Assembly: GCA_026545225.1 (NCBI GenBank)
Contig: CM048845.1
Span: 64,421,033-64,485,032 of the forward strand
Length of the DNA stretch: 64,000 bases
Direction: 5' to 3'
DNA from: Cornus controversa
Taxonomy: Eukaryota > Streptophyta > Magnoliopsida > Cornales > Cornaceae
Positions 1 to 10,731 of this stretch are shown here, piece after piece (the first letter of the stretch is position 1; every line of letters starts with the position of its first letter). Below the pieces are notes generated by a model, which worked only from the letters and a program-made list of their open reading frames with translations, did no database searches and was not told the origin of the DNA. Both the position numbers and the translations under genes were made by a program.

Positions 1-180
1 GGTACATGGTGCTCAATCCCACATCGCCTGGGTGTGGAAAAGGGGATGTGCTTATATGTACTATATTCTCTTCAAATGGTGTAAGATTTTTTGGGGTAAA
101 ACCCAAGAGCAAAACCGTGCGGGCTCAGGCCCAAAGCGGACAATATCATACCATGTGTTGAAGCAGGGTATTACATCAAA
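1..180 (+). repeat. LTR-like dispersed repeat fragment
   Basis: This edge segment has a cccacatcgcctgggtg motif, a TATA-like gcttatatgt stretch and a gcccaaagcggacaatatc motif. I recall this combination from LTRs scattered through many plant genomes. It contains no ORF, and the left boundary lies outside the window. Assignment to an LTR rests on recollection of the motif set only. Confidence 0.3.
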
Positions 181-1298
181 TATAAGAAAGGGTTGATATG
201 TAATTTGTGTTCATGAAGTGAGTTACTTATTATCGCTACTCTTTCCTTCGTATTTGCACTATACAATAATTTTTAGACAGTATATCATAATTTGTGATTA
301 CATAGATTGAATAAATTATTTTCTTGTGCATTAATAGGTTTGTTGTAATACTTTTACAATTGCTTCTAATACTTTTGAGAATGTTAAAATGCAATATACA
401 TACTAATGGGTTGCAAAGTGGGGCGAGGCACCGAAGCTTGCAATTGAAATTTGTCTATTTTATTAAAAAGATAGAAAACAGAAGATAAACAATTATAGAG
501 TGATGCAAGTTATTTGGATTGTATAATGTGGGATTAACGATAAACTTTTGTCATACCATTAACGAGTTTACAAAAAAATACGTGTTATCAAACAATGTAG
601 TGATTATGTCACATAATATGCGACCAGTCTAATAAATAATCATGTCACTAAAATATTAAAATCCAATTGCATTAATTATTTCATCTTTTTTTTTTATAAG
701 AATCGTTTGGTCTTTTACTGTCTTGTATTATTAATTAGTTTGTTTATATATGATATTGTCAGTCAAAGAAGTTGTTTGGTCTTGTATTATTAGAACAATA
801 AGAAACAAAATTACATAACTAATAATAATTTGCATATATATTAGTGACATTACAAATGAGATATACATAACAAAGAAATGGAAAAGGAAAGAACCAGAAT
901 GATTATAGCAATTAAACTATGGAAGAGAGCAAAATGTTGTTACAACTCATGATTGATATGCATGTCGCGGATGACATAATGCTAACGACCTACTAAGGCA
1001 ACGGTACAAACTAAGATACTTCCTAAACTTAATGAAAAATCTAAGTGTCAAAATACTCATTCTCATTACCAGAGTTGGTTGAAATACTTTTAAAAATAAT
1101 ATCAAAAATATTCTCAGCTTATCCGTCATAACTCTAGGTTTGGGTGAGACCCAACCACAAAGAAATTCACTGCTAATGAAGAAGTATGAGAAAATTACTT
1201 TAAAGTGAGCTTCTTAAATTTATTTTAAATGTATTCTACTTGGTAAGTTGAGTACATACTTCATTTCTTAAACAATTATTATTTTCTTGTTTCTTTTA
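181..1298. other. AT-rich intergenic or transposon-internal DNA
   Basis: No convincing coding region, RNA gene or repeat end is visible here. A short minus-strand ORF at 947-1129 has no recognisable motif. Because ORF1 of a PIF/Harbinger element follows, this stretch may be the left part of that element, but I found no terminal inverted repeat. Confidence 0.4.
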
Positions 1299-1945
1299 TA
1301 GTCCCACCCGAACCATAGAAGCCTTCGCACAAAAACTTGTGATGACTACGAGGATTTGCAAATTGTAATTGGGAATACAACTGCTATAGGGAGAAACTCA
1401 TTAGGATTAGGTGATGATACTGATGCAAGAATTTATGAGATTGAAGATAGACATGTTAGAATAGAGGACTTTGTTTATGATGAGGTCAATGAGGCCTTTG
1501 CACCAAATCAAAATGAATCACCACATCAAGCTCCATCACTCGGACAATCTTCTTCATCATTACCGTTTAATGCCATTACTTCAGAAGTTCCCTCATAAAG
1601 CACCAGTCAGAAGAAACGAACTAGAATTGAGTATGAAGGGAATACTACTAGCTCATTTGAGACCATCAATCAAGTTAGAATTATGAAAAAACTTTCTATT
1701 AGCATTGATTCAATTGCCACCGACTTTTGGAGAGTCCATAGTCTATTAGAGAAAAGTGAAAAAGATAGAGAGAGAAAATAGAGAAAAGGGAAAGAGAGAC
1801 AAAGTTGTATATGGGATACTATCAAGGAGACCCCAAATTTAGATGAACGTGATTGTTACAAAACAGTTGCGTTACTTAATACTAAAATAAAAAAGAATGC
1901 ATTTTTGAAAATGTCACCTGAAGAGCGCTCAAATTGGATAACTTA
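1299..1945 (+). pseudogene. PIF/Harbinger ORF1 (MYB/SANT-like) remnant
   Basis: The segment begins just after a plausible acceptor (cttttatag). It reads as the C-terminal half of the MYB/SANT-like protein that accompanies PIF/Harbinger transposases. There is a conserved patch DDYEDLQIVIGNTTAIGR near the start, then an acidic linker. The closing segment at about 1815-1945 includes WDTIKETPNLDER and FLKMSPEERSNWI, which resembles the plant MYB/SANT-like domain C-terminus. Breaks are visible: an in-frame TAA after position 1595, in a context where CAA would be expected, a TAG/TAA-bounded gap near 1780, and a frameshift before WDTIKE. The ORF1 protein of this family is thought to bind DNA and help the transposase. 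The N-terminal MYB half is not seen. The transposase of presumably the same element follows at 2680. Confidence 0.7.
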
Positions 1946-2679
1946 AAATTTGGAATGAATGATTATTTGGATCACGATACATCAAGTTTTATTAGAAATT
2001 TGTTTTGTTTATCAAACATTTTGGTTTATGTTTAAGTATGACTTATTACATTTGGTTTGTTAATTGGTATAAGATATTTTTTGGTTGAAAACATGCAATG
2101 TGCCCCACTATTTTTTGAGTTCGTATTATACGTTTTTTACTTTTTCAGTGTGTTGCAACTTCTACAAATTATATCTATTTGAATTGAAGAATGATGACTT
2201 GATAAGATGGTTGTATTTTTAAGTGTCAATTCAATATTGTGCACTAAAGGATGGAGGAGATTATTTGACAGTTAATTTTTATTATTATTTATATTTGACT
2301 ATTAAATTCAGTCATTTAACTCTATATTTTTAAATTTCATTTTGTTTGCCTTTTAGTTTACCCTACTTTATGTTAACATCATTTTCCTAACTTTTCTAGC
2401 TTGGTATTGCTTATCAATTAACTCTTCTTTCAATTCATTAAGTTCATTACTGGGACTTCTCTGATTTTCTTTAGGTGATCGGGTATTTGTTTATATAATG
2501 TTTCAATCAAGCATGTATGGAGGGAGAGATAATTGAAGAAGAATAAATTTATGAAACCATTAAGTATTTGTTGATTGCAATTCAAACAGTAGTCAAGGTG
2601 CTAAATGAGTTTATTATTATCATGCTTGGTGAACATATTAAATGTCTATTAATTCGATGACCAAATACTATGAAAAAAT
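1946..2679. other. spacer between ORF1 and transposase remnants
   Basis: AT-rich DNA with no coding signal I can support. It probably belongs to the same PIF/Harbinger element as its two neighbours. Confidence 0.35.
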
Positions 2680-3407
2680 AGGATCCTCAACATTTCCGAC
2701 AAAGATATAAAATATATCCTAATGTGTTTCAAAAGTTATGCAGTATTATTAGGAAAAAAACACTCTTACAAGATACAAGATTCATTTGTGTAGAATAAAT
2801 GCTTGCAACTTTTTTACTTAGTGTTGGCCAAAATAATAGATATTGTCTAATATGTGAGACATTTGGTCGATCGCACTTCACTGCCAGAAATTTTAACAAA
2901 GTTTTGAAAGCCTTGAACACAATAGTACCGGAGATGATAGATAAACCTAGATCCACAATGCCAGCTAAAATAATGAAAAATACAAGGTTTTACCCTTACT
3001 TTAAGGTATATGTATTTTGTTGTACATCTTGTTATACTGTATTTTTATGATTTTTATTCTTGGGTTCGAAAGAGGAGTTCTAAAAAAAATTATTTTACCA
3101 AAATATAAAATTTTGGATTTATTTCAGAATTGTATTGGAGTTATTGATAGCACACATATTCCAGTAATGGTAATAGGACGTGACGTAAGCAACTATCCTA
3201 ATTCTCACAAAATAATATCACAAAATATATTAGCAGCTTTGTAACTTTGTTTTGGAATTCAAATGCATCCTTGGTGGGTGGGATGTTTTAACTAGGAGGA
3301 ACAGACTAAAAGTGACACAAGGTATATATTTATCTTTTTTTTTAGTAGGTTATACGTTGCATATATATAATTGTATATGTATGACATGAGTAATGATCTG
3401 TTGTTCA

Positions 3408-3540
3408 TCGGTGGGCAAGAAATGTTCTACACACCAAACATAGTAACCGTTGGATATGATTTAAGTGTAAAAATGTAACTTTTAAAATCATACCTAATGG
3501 TTACCATACATGGTGTGGAAGAATTTCTTCCTCACCGGTG
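3408..3540. repeat. MITE-like long inverted repeat
   Basis: About 42 bp at the left (catcggtgggcaagaaatg onwards to tagtaacc) is the reverse complement, with several mismatches, of the right end (ggttaccatacatggtgtgg to cctcaccggtg). A spacer of about 50 bp separates the arms. The whole could fold into a hairpin. It sits in what would be an intron of the PIF transposase remnant, immediately upstream of the LTR insertion. No clear target-site duplication was found. The centre of the right end, ctcaccggtgag, is itself palindromic. Confidence 0.6.
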
Positions 3541-5070
3541 AGCAAGAAATCATTTCTGTGTATGGTATTTGTAGAGACCGGAATCAAATTTGACCAATTT
3601 TCAAATTTTTCATCATTTTCATCATAAATGCATTTTAAATGATGTTATGGATGTTTCCAGAGTAGAAAACAAGTTTGGAAGGTTGTTTAAAGGTTTTTGG
3701 AAGTCCTGGGATGCGAATCGGGAGGGCCTCAGAATCTGAAATTTTTTTTAAAAAATATAATTTTTGGTTATAGACCAAACAAAATGTTTAATGAATTAAA
3801 GAATTGATTTCTGAACCATATCCGCTTTTAAAATCGAAAACGGAGGTCGGGAGGGTACGTTAAGTAATCTGAGGGCATTTTAGTCATTTTGCACCCCAAG
3901 AGGATATAAATATCTCTAGCTGGGATCTCAGCCATTTGGAAATACAGAAAATATTTCTCTATCTCTCCCTCTTCTTCCTTCTTCCTTCTCTCTTCATTTC
4001 GGAGGTCACGGGCTAGGATTCAGGAGTTACCGAAGAAGGATAAGTTGTAAAGCTTGGTGAGGGCTTTAGTTTGAACTGAAAAAACTCGAGTTTCAACAAG
4101 ATGGAACTCGCTAAAAATCTTAGAAAGTCTTCAGATTCGAGTTAGGGGTGTTTTCTATTTCCTTTCGTCGATTCTTTAAGGTTTTCGAGTGTTTCGAGAG
4201 GGTTAGCATGTATGAGAGATAAAGGGAGGGGTTGTGGTGTTTAGTTTCCTCTTTTTCCTTATAATTTTTCATAATAGTGTAATTCATATTGAAATATATA
4301 TGATGTGTGGACTGAATTCGTGCTATGTGTACAAAATGAGAGCATGTTTTATAATAATGTGATTTTTATGCATATGTGAAGTTCTATGCCTAATTGTGTG
4401 TACATATATGTTTATGTGTTAGTTGAAGAAACATGAGTCTCATTAGGTTTACTTTGAGTCATGACTTGAGTTGGTTGCATTTTGCATACTATATGTTTTA
4501 GAAAATGCATCAAAGGAAGTGATTTTTCATGTTAATACATTTGATGATAGTTGTGAGTGAAAATTACATGCAATGCAATATGTATGTTGTGCTTACCTAG
4601 TGTAGGTTGCTATTGGTAGAAGGTGGAATGAGTGTTGAGGAAATTGAACTAGGAGAATGAATACAAACGGGATGTGTGATGAGCTTGTGTTTCCAATTGG
4701 CATATTTCAATTGGTAGAAAACGAATTCCTCTCTTTCAATTGACAGTTTTCAATTAATAAAGAATCGTAGTAACAATCTTGAGGTTGACAGGTGTCAACA
4801 TGTGATAATCTTGGTGGTTATGAAAATCTAGTTTATGAGGTTGAAAGGTTCTGTTGTGACATTCTGAAAATTTGTGGAGTTTAAGTATTTGGGTTGGTAG
4901 ATTGAGTTTGGTTTATGAATTGTGAATTCATGTTAAAATTTTGGTTTGTGAATATGAGGTACATGTATTATTTCATGTTTATGCATGGTTAAATGAGCAC
5001 TTGTTCCTTTGATGGATATTTGACTTGTTAATAACATAGACATTGTGAGCATGCCATGTAGTGTAGGGAT

Positions 5071-7447
5071 TATGACCCGAGAATTGTCCCTAGAGGGGGG
5101 GTGAATAGGGACTTTAATCAAACAATGGATTTAACATGTTTTGACAAAGATTAGCTTGAATGGACTTTTGTCAAACACTTAATGAACTTATGTATTCAAC
5201 AAGTAGGATTGAGAATACTCTATATATTATGCACTTAAATGATCTAATGGATACAATAAGTGTAAGTACAACATATCATGCTTGTAATGTGTGGAAATGT
5301 TGATAGCATATTTTATTAAACACATGGTATGCAAATTGATTGATAATAAGATAATCAAATAAGAACTCAATCAATCAACAATTAATTAATTCCACAACTC
5401 AATCAATGTACTCCAAGCATTCATCCCATCCTCCTCATATAAATTGAAACATATAAACATAACATTGATATATAAAGCATATAGAATTTAAACATATGAA
5501 ATGCTATAAAATAAAGGAGTTTAAGGATAGAGAAATGCAAACCAAGTGACACCATGATTTTTACATGGTTCGGCCCCTCTTGCCTACGTCCATGCCTCAA
5601 GAGAAATTATTGAGGTTTCCACTATAGAGCCTTCCTTAATGGTGGAAAACAAACCGTAAAATTACCAAGTGAATTACTTGGGCTTCTTTGCTCAATGACA
5701 ACCTCACCAAGACTTTTTTACCAAGTTTATGACTTGGGCTTCATTGCTCAATGAAAACCTCACCAAGACTTCTTTGCTAAGCTCATGACTTGGGCTTCTT
5801 TGCCAAATGTATCACTTGTAGATTCACAAATGATAGCTCAATGGAAAGTATCCCTCAATGGATAGATACACAAATTATAGCTCACATACCTAGAGTTAGC
5901 AATAAAATACTCAATTGAAAGCTCTTCACTAGGATGTTGCCACTATGAATGATATACAAGTGTTTGGTTCAATAGTGGTGGCTACCAATGGATGAATAAT
6001 ATGAAGATTTAAACTCTAAGGTAGCATCTACCAATAATAGATGATCATAAAGGGTTATGGTAGTCTCTCTCACCTGTATAATGCATATACAAGGTGTATT
6101 TATAGTCTAATAATGAATTATGGTCGTTTGGAAGTGGTTGGGAAACATTAAGTGCAAAAAATTAGTTGTTGGAGATTGAATCTCCAGGTTTTGGGTGACT
6201 GATGAATTCATCGGTCGATTGAAAGTGTTGTTTCGGTCGACTGAAGCAATGCTTTAGTCGGCTAAAACCTCCCCTGGTTTGCACACCCTACTGGAATGAA
6301 TACCAAGTTCTATCAGTCGACTGATGAAGAGATTCGGTAGACCGAAAGGCCTCTATTAGTCGACTGATGGGTTCATCAGGTGACCGAAAGTCCCCAGGTC
6401 AGAACCTGTTCTCAGACTCAGCCAGTTTCTCTTGCACAATGCATGAATACACTGCATACTTAATTACATTGAAAACATTTAAGTAAATTCCTTTATATTT
6501 CTATTTACTTTAAGTTATTCAATGTAATTAAGCAAAGTACCCTCTATTTGGATTCAATAAAAATAGTTTCAAAATCAAATTCTAAGTGAATCAAAATCTA
6601 ATTTTTCAGTTTTAGTACAAAATGAATTTTCACAACTTTGACATAAAAATTTATCGTGCAATGACTAAATTAAGTTATTTGGGGCTGAGAAAATTCATAT
6701 TATCGTGATAAATCATGGGGTACAATTACCGAAACTTTTTATGTCAAGATTCATTTAAAAAATTCATATTTACGTTTTTGCCCCTATAATTCAACACGTA
6801 GCCAAATTTCTGCGCTAAGTACCCGAAGCAGTAATTGTGCATGACACAGCTTTATATAATGATTCATTTAAATTCAAAGCCTAAATCAATGTATCTAAGA
6901 ACCATAAATGATATGATTGAAAGATATGGCTGACTAGTTGAGTTCTTTTAAAGCTTATGATGACTTGAATTAACTCAATCATAGTAACGACCTTATGATG
7001 TTATAAGTGAAGTTCATGGCCTATTACTTATGGTTTAAGGACTTATGGATGATATGAATGATATGCATATTCCTATAGTCCACTAAGTCAAGAGATGAGC
7101 TTTTAAATAAAGTTACTTCCTTACATTAAATCTAACACTCACGTAAGACTAACCTACCCAAGTCTTTTGATCTTTAATTCTTTAAGCTTTTGGGTTCCTT
7201 CATCATATGCCTTGGATTCACTTCAACTTCGCCATTGATATTGATTATTGATCTTTGAGTTCTATGATCATGTGACTTCATATATCTTTTTGTAATTCAT
7301 TTTGAAATCCAATGCCTTTAAGATACTTGAGATAATATAATACTTTGTAAACTGCACACTCAAGTAAACTTATTAAATCTACACTACAATAGGTTATTAT
7401 CATCAAAATCACCCAAGTAACCCAGGGTTAAAACCTTGATGTCAACA
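5071..7447 (+). mobile_element. Solo LTR, Ty1-copia (SIRE-like), nested in copy 1
   Basis: The insertion is bounded by the 5-bp duplication GGGAT (5066-5070 and 7448-7452) and ends gatgtcaaca. The left end reads tatgacccgag rather than a clean TG, so the terminus is altered. Internal hallmarks of SIRE-type LTRs are the tagagggggggtgaatagg motif near 5090 and the tttacatggttcggcccc motif with cctacgtccatg near 5560. A TATA-like gtatttatag lies near 6098, followed by an array of TCGACTGA-type palindromes (6209-6395). There is no internal retrotransposon coding region. It is nested inside the older gypsy-like LTR, which gives relative ages. Confidence 0.85.
6209..6395. repeat. Palindrome array, TCAGTCGACTGA type
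   Basis: At least seven spaced near-palindromes share a GTCGAC/GTAGAC/GGTGAC-like centre. They include ATCGGTCGATTGAAAG, TTCGGTCGACTGAAG, TTAGTCGGCTAAA, TCAGTCGACTGA (a perfect palindrome at 6313-6324), TTCGGTAGACCGAAAG, TTAGTCGACTGATG and ATCAGGTGACCGAAAG. Spacing is irregular, 20-70 bp. The array sits about 100 bp downstream of the TATA-like element of the copia-like LTR. Confidence 0.75.
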
Positions 7448-7914
7448 GGGATGACATGATGCATATCATATAGGTCGGCATCGAGTCGATGCTTAGGCGA
7501 CTTTGGTTATCTCTACTAGGCATAGTTGTATGCTCACCTCACTCTCCCAAAACTTTTTCAGTAAGGATAAGGTTTGATTGGCAAATGGATTTTGAGCTTC
7601 TTTTTGGATATTGTATATTTCGTTATCCATGCTGACTTGTGGCATGTAACTAGGTTATAGTTACATATGTACCTTATGTAACTTATCTTTTGTTTCCTTA
7701 TGTAAGAATAATGAGAAAGATTTATGAATTTGAAACTTATGATCATTTAAATGTGTGATTTGGGGTATATGTATGTTGATATATCATGTATAGATGATTT
7801 CAATGTTAAAGGAATGATTCTAGGTTGTTAGAGTGAGAATTGAGCCAAAAATGCTCAATGTATCAGGTTGCAGGAAATACTGCAGAGTGCAATTTCAATT
7901 GTGTAAAATGGTAA

Positions 7915-8515
7915 TTTCGTATGATCGAAATTTTATGTTGTGTCCAAACTTCAATCGGATATAACTTTTTCATTTTTTATTGGATTTGAGTGTGATTTTT
8001 TTTTAAATCGAGTATTTTTGAATTCTTTATCTCATGGTGTAGGTTTCAACTTTAAGTTCCAATCACAACAGGAGTTGAGTTCTGGAATGGAGTAGTTACA
8101 TGTGTGACAAGGTCCCAACTCTTGAGGAAGGTATTGATGTGTGCATTATGTGTTTGGATTATGTGAAGGATATATGGATCATTTAGAATGGTTAGTATCC
8201 TACAGAGAAAATGTATGAGCATTGAGGAATGAGGAGTTGACATGAAATTGGCCTTTTTGTAAAACTACAGGATTCTGCAAAAAAAGAATTTCGATTGTGG
8301 AAAACTAATGTTTCACATGATCAAAAATCTCGATTGTGCGAAATTAAGGTTTCGCACGTGCGAAAAATTGCAGAGTGTAAAGTGGCCAAAAGTCCCGAGA
8401 ATTGAGGTTTTGCTTTGATAGTACTTCGCAAGAATTTCGTATGATTGAATATTTCGATTGTGCGAAGATGACATTTATATCGTGTGAAATGCACATTTCG
8501 ATTATGTGAAAATGG
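7915..8515. repeat. Palindrome array, TTTCGCACGTGCGAAA type
   Basis: About eight spaced motifs have the form TTTCG-6 nt-CGAAA with variable centres. One is a perfect 16-bp palindrome, TTTCGCACGTGCGAAA, at 8350-8365. Others are TTTCGTATGATCGAAA (7915-7930), CTCGATTGTGCGAAA and TTTCGATTGTGCGAAG. They lie in the 3' third of gypsy-like LTR copy 1. Confidence 0.7.
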
Positions 8516-9127
8516 TGACCAACAACTAGTGTTGTGCAAGCGTAGTCATGTGTAGGCTTTAGTTAGTGATTGATGTTGAGTCATACGTAGAGACACGTAT
8601 GCATGTAATTAAGCTTTCGCATCGATTTAGAGGTTGAGGTAATTAAGTTCAGGCTTGGAGATGGAGTCTCCGGTCACCCGAGACATAAATGTTTGATAAG
8701 CACCGTTCACTCCCATTTTCCTTGCTTTTAACCGAGTGTCGGAAATTGGGGCGTGATAGTATTATCAGGTAAATATTTCTTAGTGGATTGTGGATTTCCA
8801 AATCGATGCCAATTCTTGGCTCCATTTTGAGGTGTCTGATATCATCTCCAAGAGCTTACTGGTCAAGGTTATGACCCTACAAACGAAGTTGGGTTGTTCA
8901 ATCTTCGTCATGCTTCCTTGAGGAATGTCATTGCAAAGATAATTGGTATATTTAAATCGCGATTCACAATTTTCAAGTCTGCACTGCCATTCTCATATAT
9001 GACACAAACAGAGCTAATGTTAGCTTGCACAAGACTACACAACTTTCTTTGGAAGGAGTGTAGATCTGGCGAATTTCCTATTGAACCGAACAATGAGAGA
9101 ATGCTTATGAATGGAGAGTTGGTATAA

Positions 9128-10557
9128 CTTTGAATATGTGGAGAGATGCTGGGCACAATGATAACAATGGGAATCAATGATATTGAGTAATGAATGTTGA
9201 ATATTTTTCTTTAAATTTTGTTTTCAAACTTGTTATAAACTTATCACTATACTTTTGTGAATGCTAGTTGTTTTACGTTTGTTATAATTTTTGCTTTTCG
9301 TGAAAATTATAGTGTGTGCCGTAGTAGCATATATATATATATTTAAATAAAAAAACAACATGTCTATGTATCCTATCTATTTAATACAATAGGGGCAGAA
9401 ATTAGAAAATATAAAAAAATTTCATACCATGAGCATAACTTTTTTTTATCATTAACTTAACATATAATAAGAATAAATTAACAAAAGAAAGAACATTCTT
9501 TGAGCAACTCAGCTCAATCCAAACCATACGTTTAACTTTCATTTTGACATAAATTATTTAATCATTCATCGCAATGTTATGAGGAGGGATATATATAACT
9601 TTGTATAAGTTTTCAATACATCTATTGAACGACAAAATTAAACAATAATTCCAAATAGAAGAAATCATAGATATAGTTTATCCATTTTGCCGTATACATG
9701 TCTTTTGAACTATTGGTTTACTTGTATACAGAATAAAATTCAGTGATACAAATAAATAAAATATGTTGAAGGAATCAATACAAGTTTATAAAAATTCATC
9801 AAAGTATGTAATAAAAGTTCATGCAAATTCATGAAAATCTATAATAGAAGTCCATATATAAATCTGTCACTTAAAAAATGTCTTTCAAAATTCTTTAAAT
9901 TCAAAATTTCTTTTTGGTTTGAAAGTATTGAATTTGCATCTTAGATTTGGAATTGGAAGTTTAAACTAAATTTTTCTCAATTTTAAATCCGAAGCACTGA
10001 TTCTATACATCCTAACATAGCGTATTTTGTGAAGAAATAAATATTGAGTGTGTTCAGCACATGGTACATCGGGTATATCACAATTCTACGTGCACAACAT
10101 AACGGGTTTTGTTGAGTTCGCCAATTGCCACGTTAATGTTTTATGTTTATTAAGAACATGACTCTGCTTGATTTTGTGTTTCTTTGCAAAAGAGGAGGCC
10201 TCATCTGCAAATGGTTGGAAGAGTTTTTTAAAATAATAATTGTAATAATAATTAAAAAAATGTTAAAATTTAACATTTTATTTTACAAATTTTAACTCAA
10301 ATTTATGTGACAGGTAATAATACTATTGAAATTCTGTATATGGGGAGAATCTACCAATACTAATTAATCATTTAATTTTATCTCCTAAAATAATAAAAAA
10401 TAAAGATTTATTGTTAGTAAGATTATAGAATTGTCGCTTGTCACGTCATGAAATAATTTTAATAATTATTCTAATAATTGTTATTACTCCGTATTTTAAT
10501 AATAAATAAAAAAATAAAAAAAGGCCCGGTTATCGACTGACAAGATGTGATAACGAT
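9128..10557. other. Intergenic AT-rich DNA and distal upstream region of the KH gene
   Basis: The first 200 bp are probably the 3' flank of the PIF remnant, with an (AT)n run near 9330. The rest is AT-rich with no supported coding region or repeat end. The last few hundred bases are upstream of the KH-protein gene and may contain its distal promoter. Confidence 0.4.
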
Positions 10558-10719
10558 CACGTGCATGATCCGTGAGATATTTCTATTACACACACATCTA
10601 TATTATATATATCATATCCTAGTGAGTATCTCAGCAAATTTTAGTTCTACAAAACCCTTTGCAAGTGTAACCCTAGCCTCTCACTACCATACTACCATTT
10701 CACGCTTTTGAAACCCTAA
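10558..10719 (+). promoter_or_regulatory. Putative KH-gene core promoter and leader motifs
   Basis: A CACGTG G-box lies at 10558-10563, a site of plant bZIP and bHLH factors. A TATA-like run (tctatattatatatat) lies near 10597-10612. An AAACCCTAA telo-box at 10711-10719 sits 13 bp upstream of the start codon. Telo-boxes are frequent in leaders of plant genes for translation and RNA-handling proteins. The transcription start is inferred to lie between the TATA-like run and 10700. Confidence 0.45.
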
Positions 10720-10731
10720 TCTCGGATCTTC

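Larger units (their letters stand above)
3570..8758 (+). mobile_element. Solo LTR, Ty3-gypsy (Tekay/Del-like), copy 1
   Basis: The element begins TGTAGAGACCGG and ends GGGGCGTGATA, with the final CA changed to TA. It is flanked by the 5-bp target-site duplication GTATT (3565-3569 and 8759-8763). Near position 3900 a TATA-like gatataaatatc is followed by a CT-rich stretch, the layout of an LTR promoter and transcript start. The 3' part has the ggagtctccggtcacccg and ggcgtgaca-type end that I associate with Tekay/Del LTRs. No gag-pol or second LTR is present, so it is a solo LTR. It is interrupted by a copia-like LTR at 5071-7447. Without that insertion and its duplicated GGGAT it is about 2.8 kb. 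Family name is from memory; the LTR nature is directly supported. Confidence 0.85.
2680..9127 (+). pseudogene. PIF/Harbinger transposase remnant, split by nested LTRs
   Basis: Three blocks together make a degraded DDE_4/PIF transposase. Block 1 (about 2680-3006) encodes an N-terminal region with NVFQKLCSIIRKKTLLQDTR and MLATFLLSVGQNNR. It carries one in-frame TAA and ends at a gtatat donor. Block 2 (about 3127-3320, after a tttatttcag acceptor) holds the first catalytic Asp in CIGVIDSTHI. After a frameshift it continues with GGWDVLTRRNRLKVTQG, which covers the second-Asp region. Block 3 (8770-9127) encodes KYFLVDCGFPNRCQFLAPF, then two TGA stops where this family has the Arg residues of RGVRYHLQE, then HASLRNVIAKIIGIFKSRF and a C-terminus. 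The usual catalytic Glu of RNVIE is Ala here. Blocks 2 and 3 are separated by the solo LTR at 3570-8758. The element is dead. Confidence 0.85.

Noticed and set aside
3570-8758. Complete LTR retrotransposon with internal region
   Set aside because: Only one set of termini and no gag-pol or second LTR were found. The inner 2.4 kb is a separate insertion with its own duplication, so it is a solo LTR.
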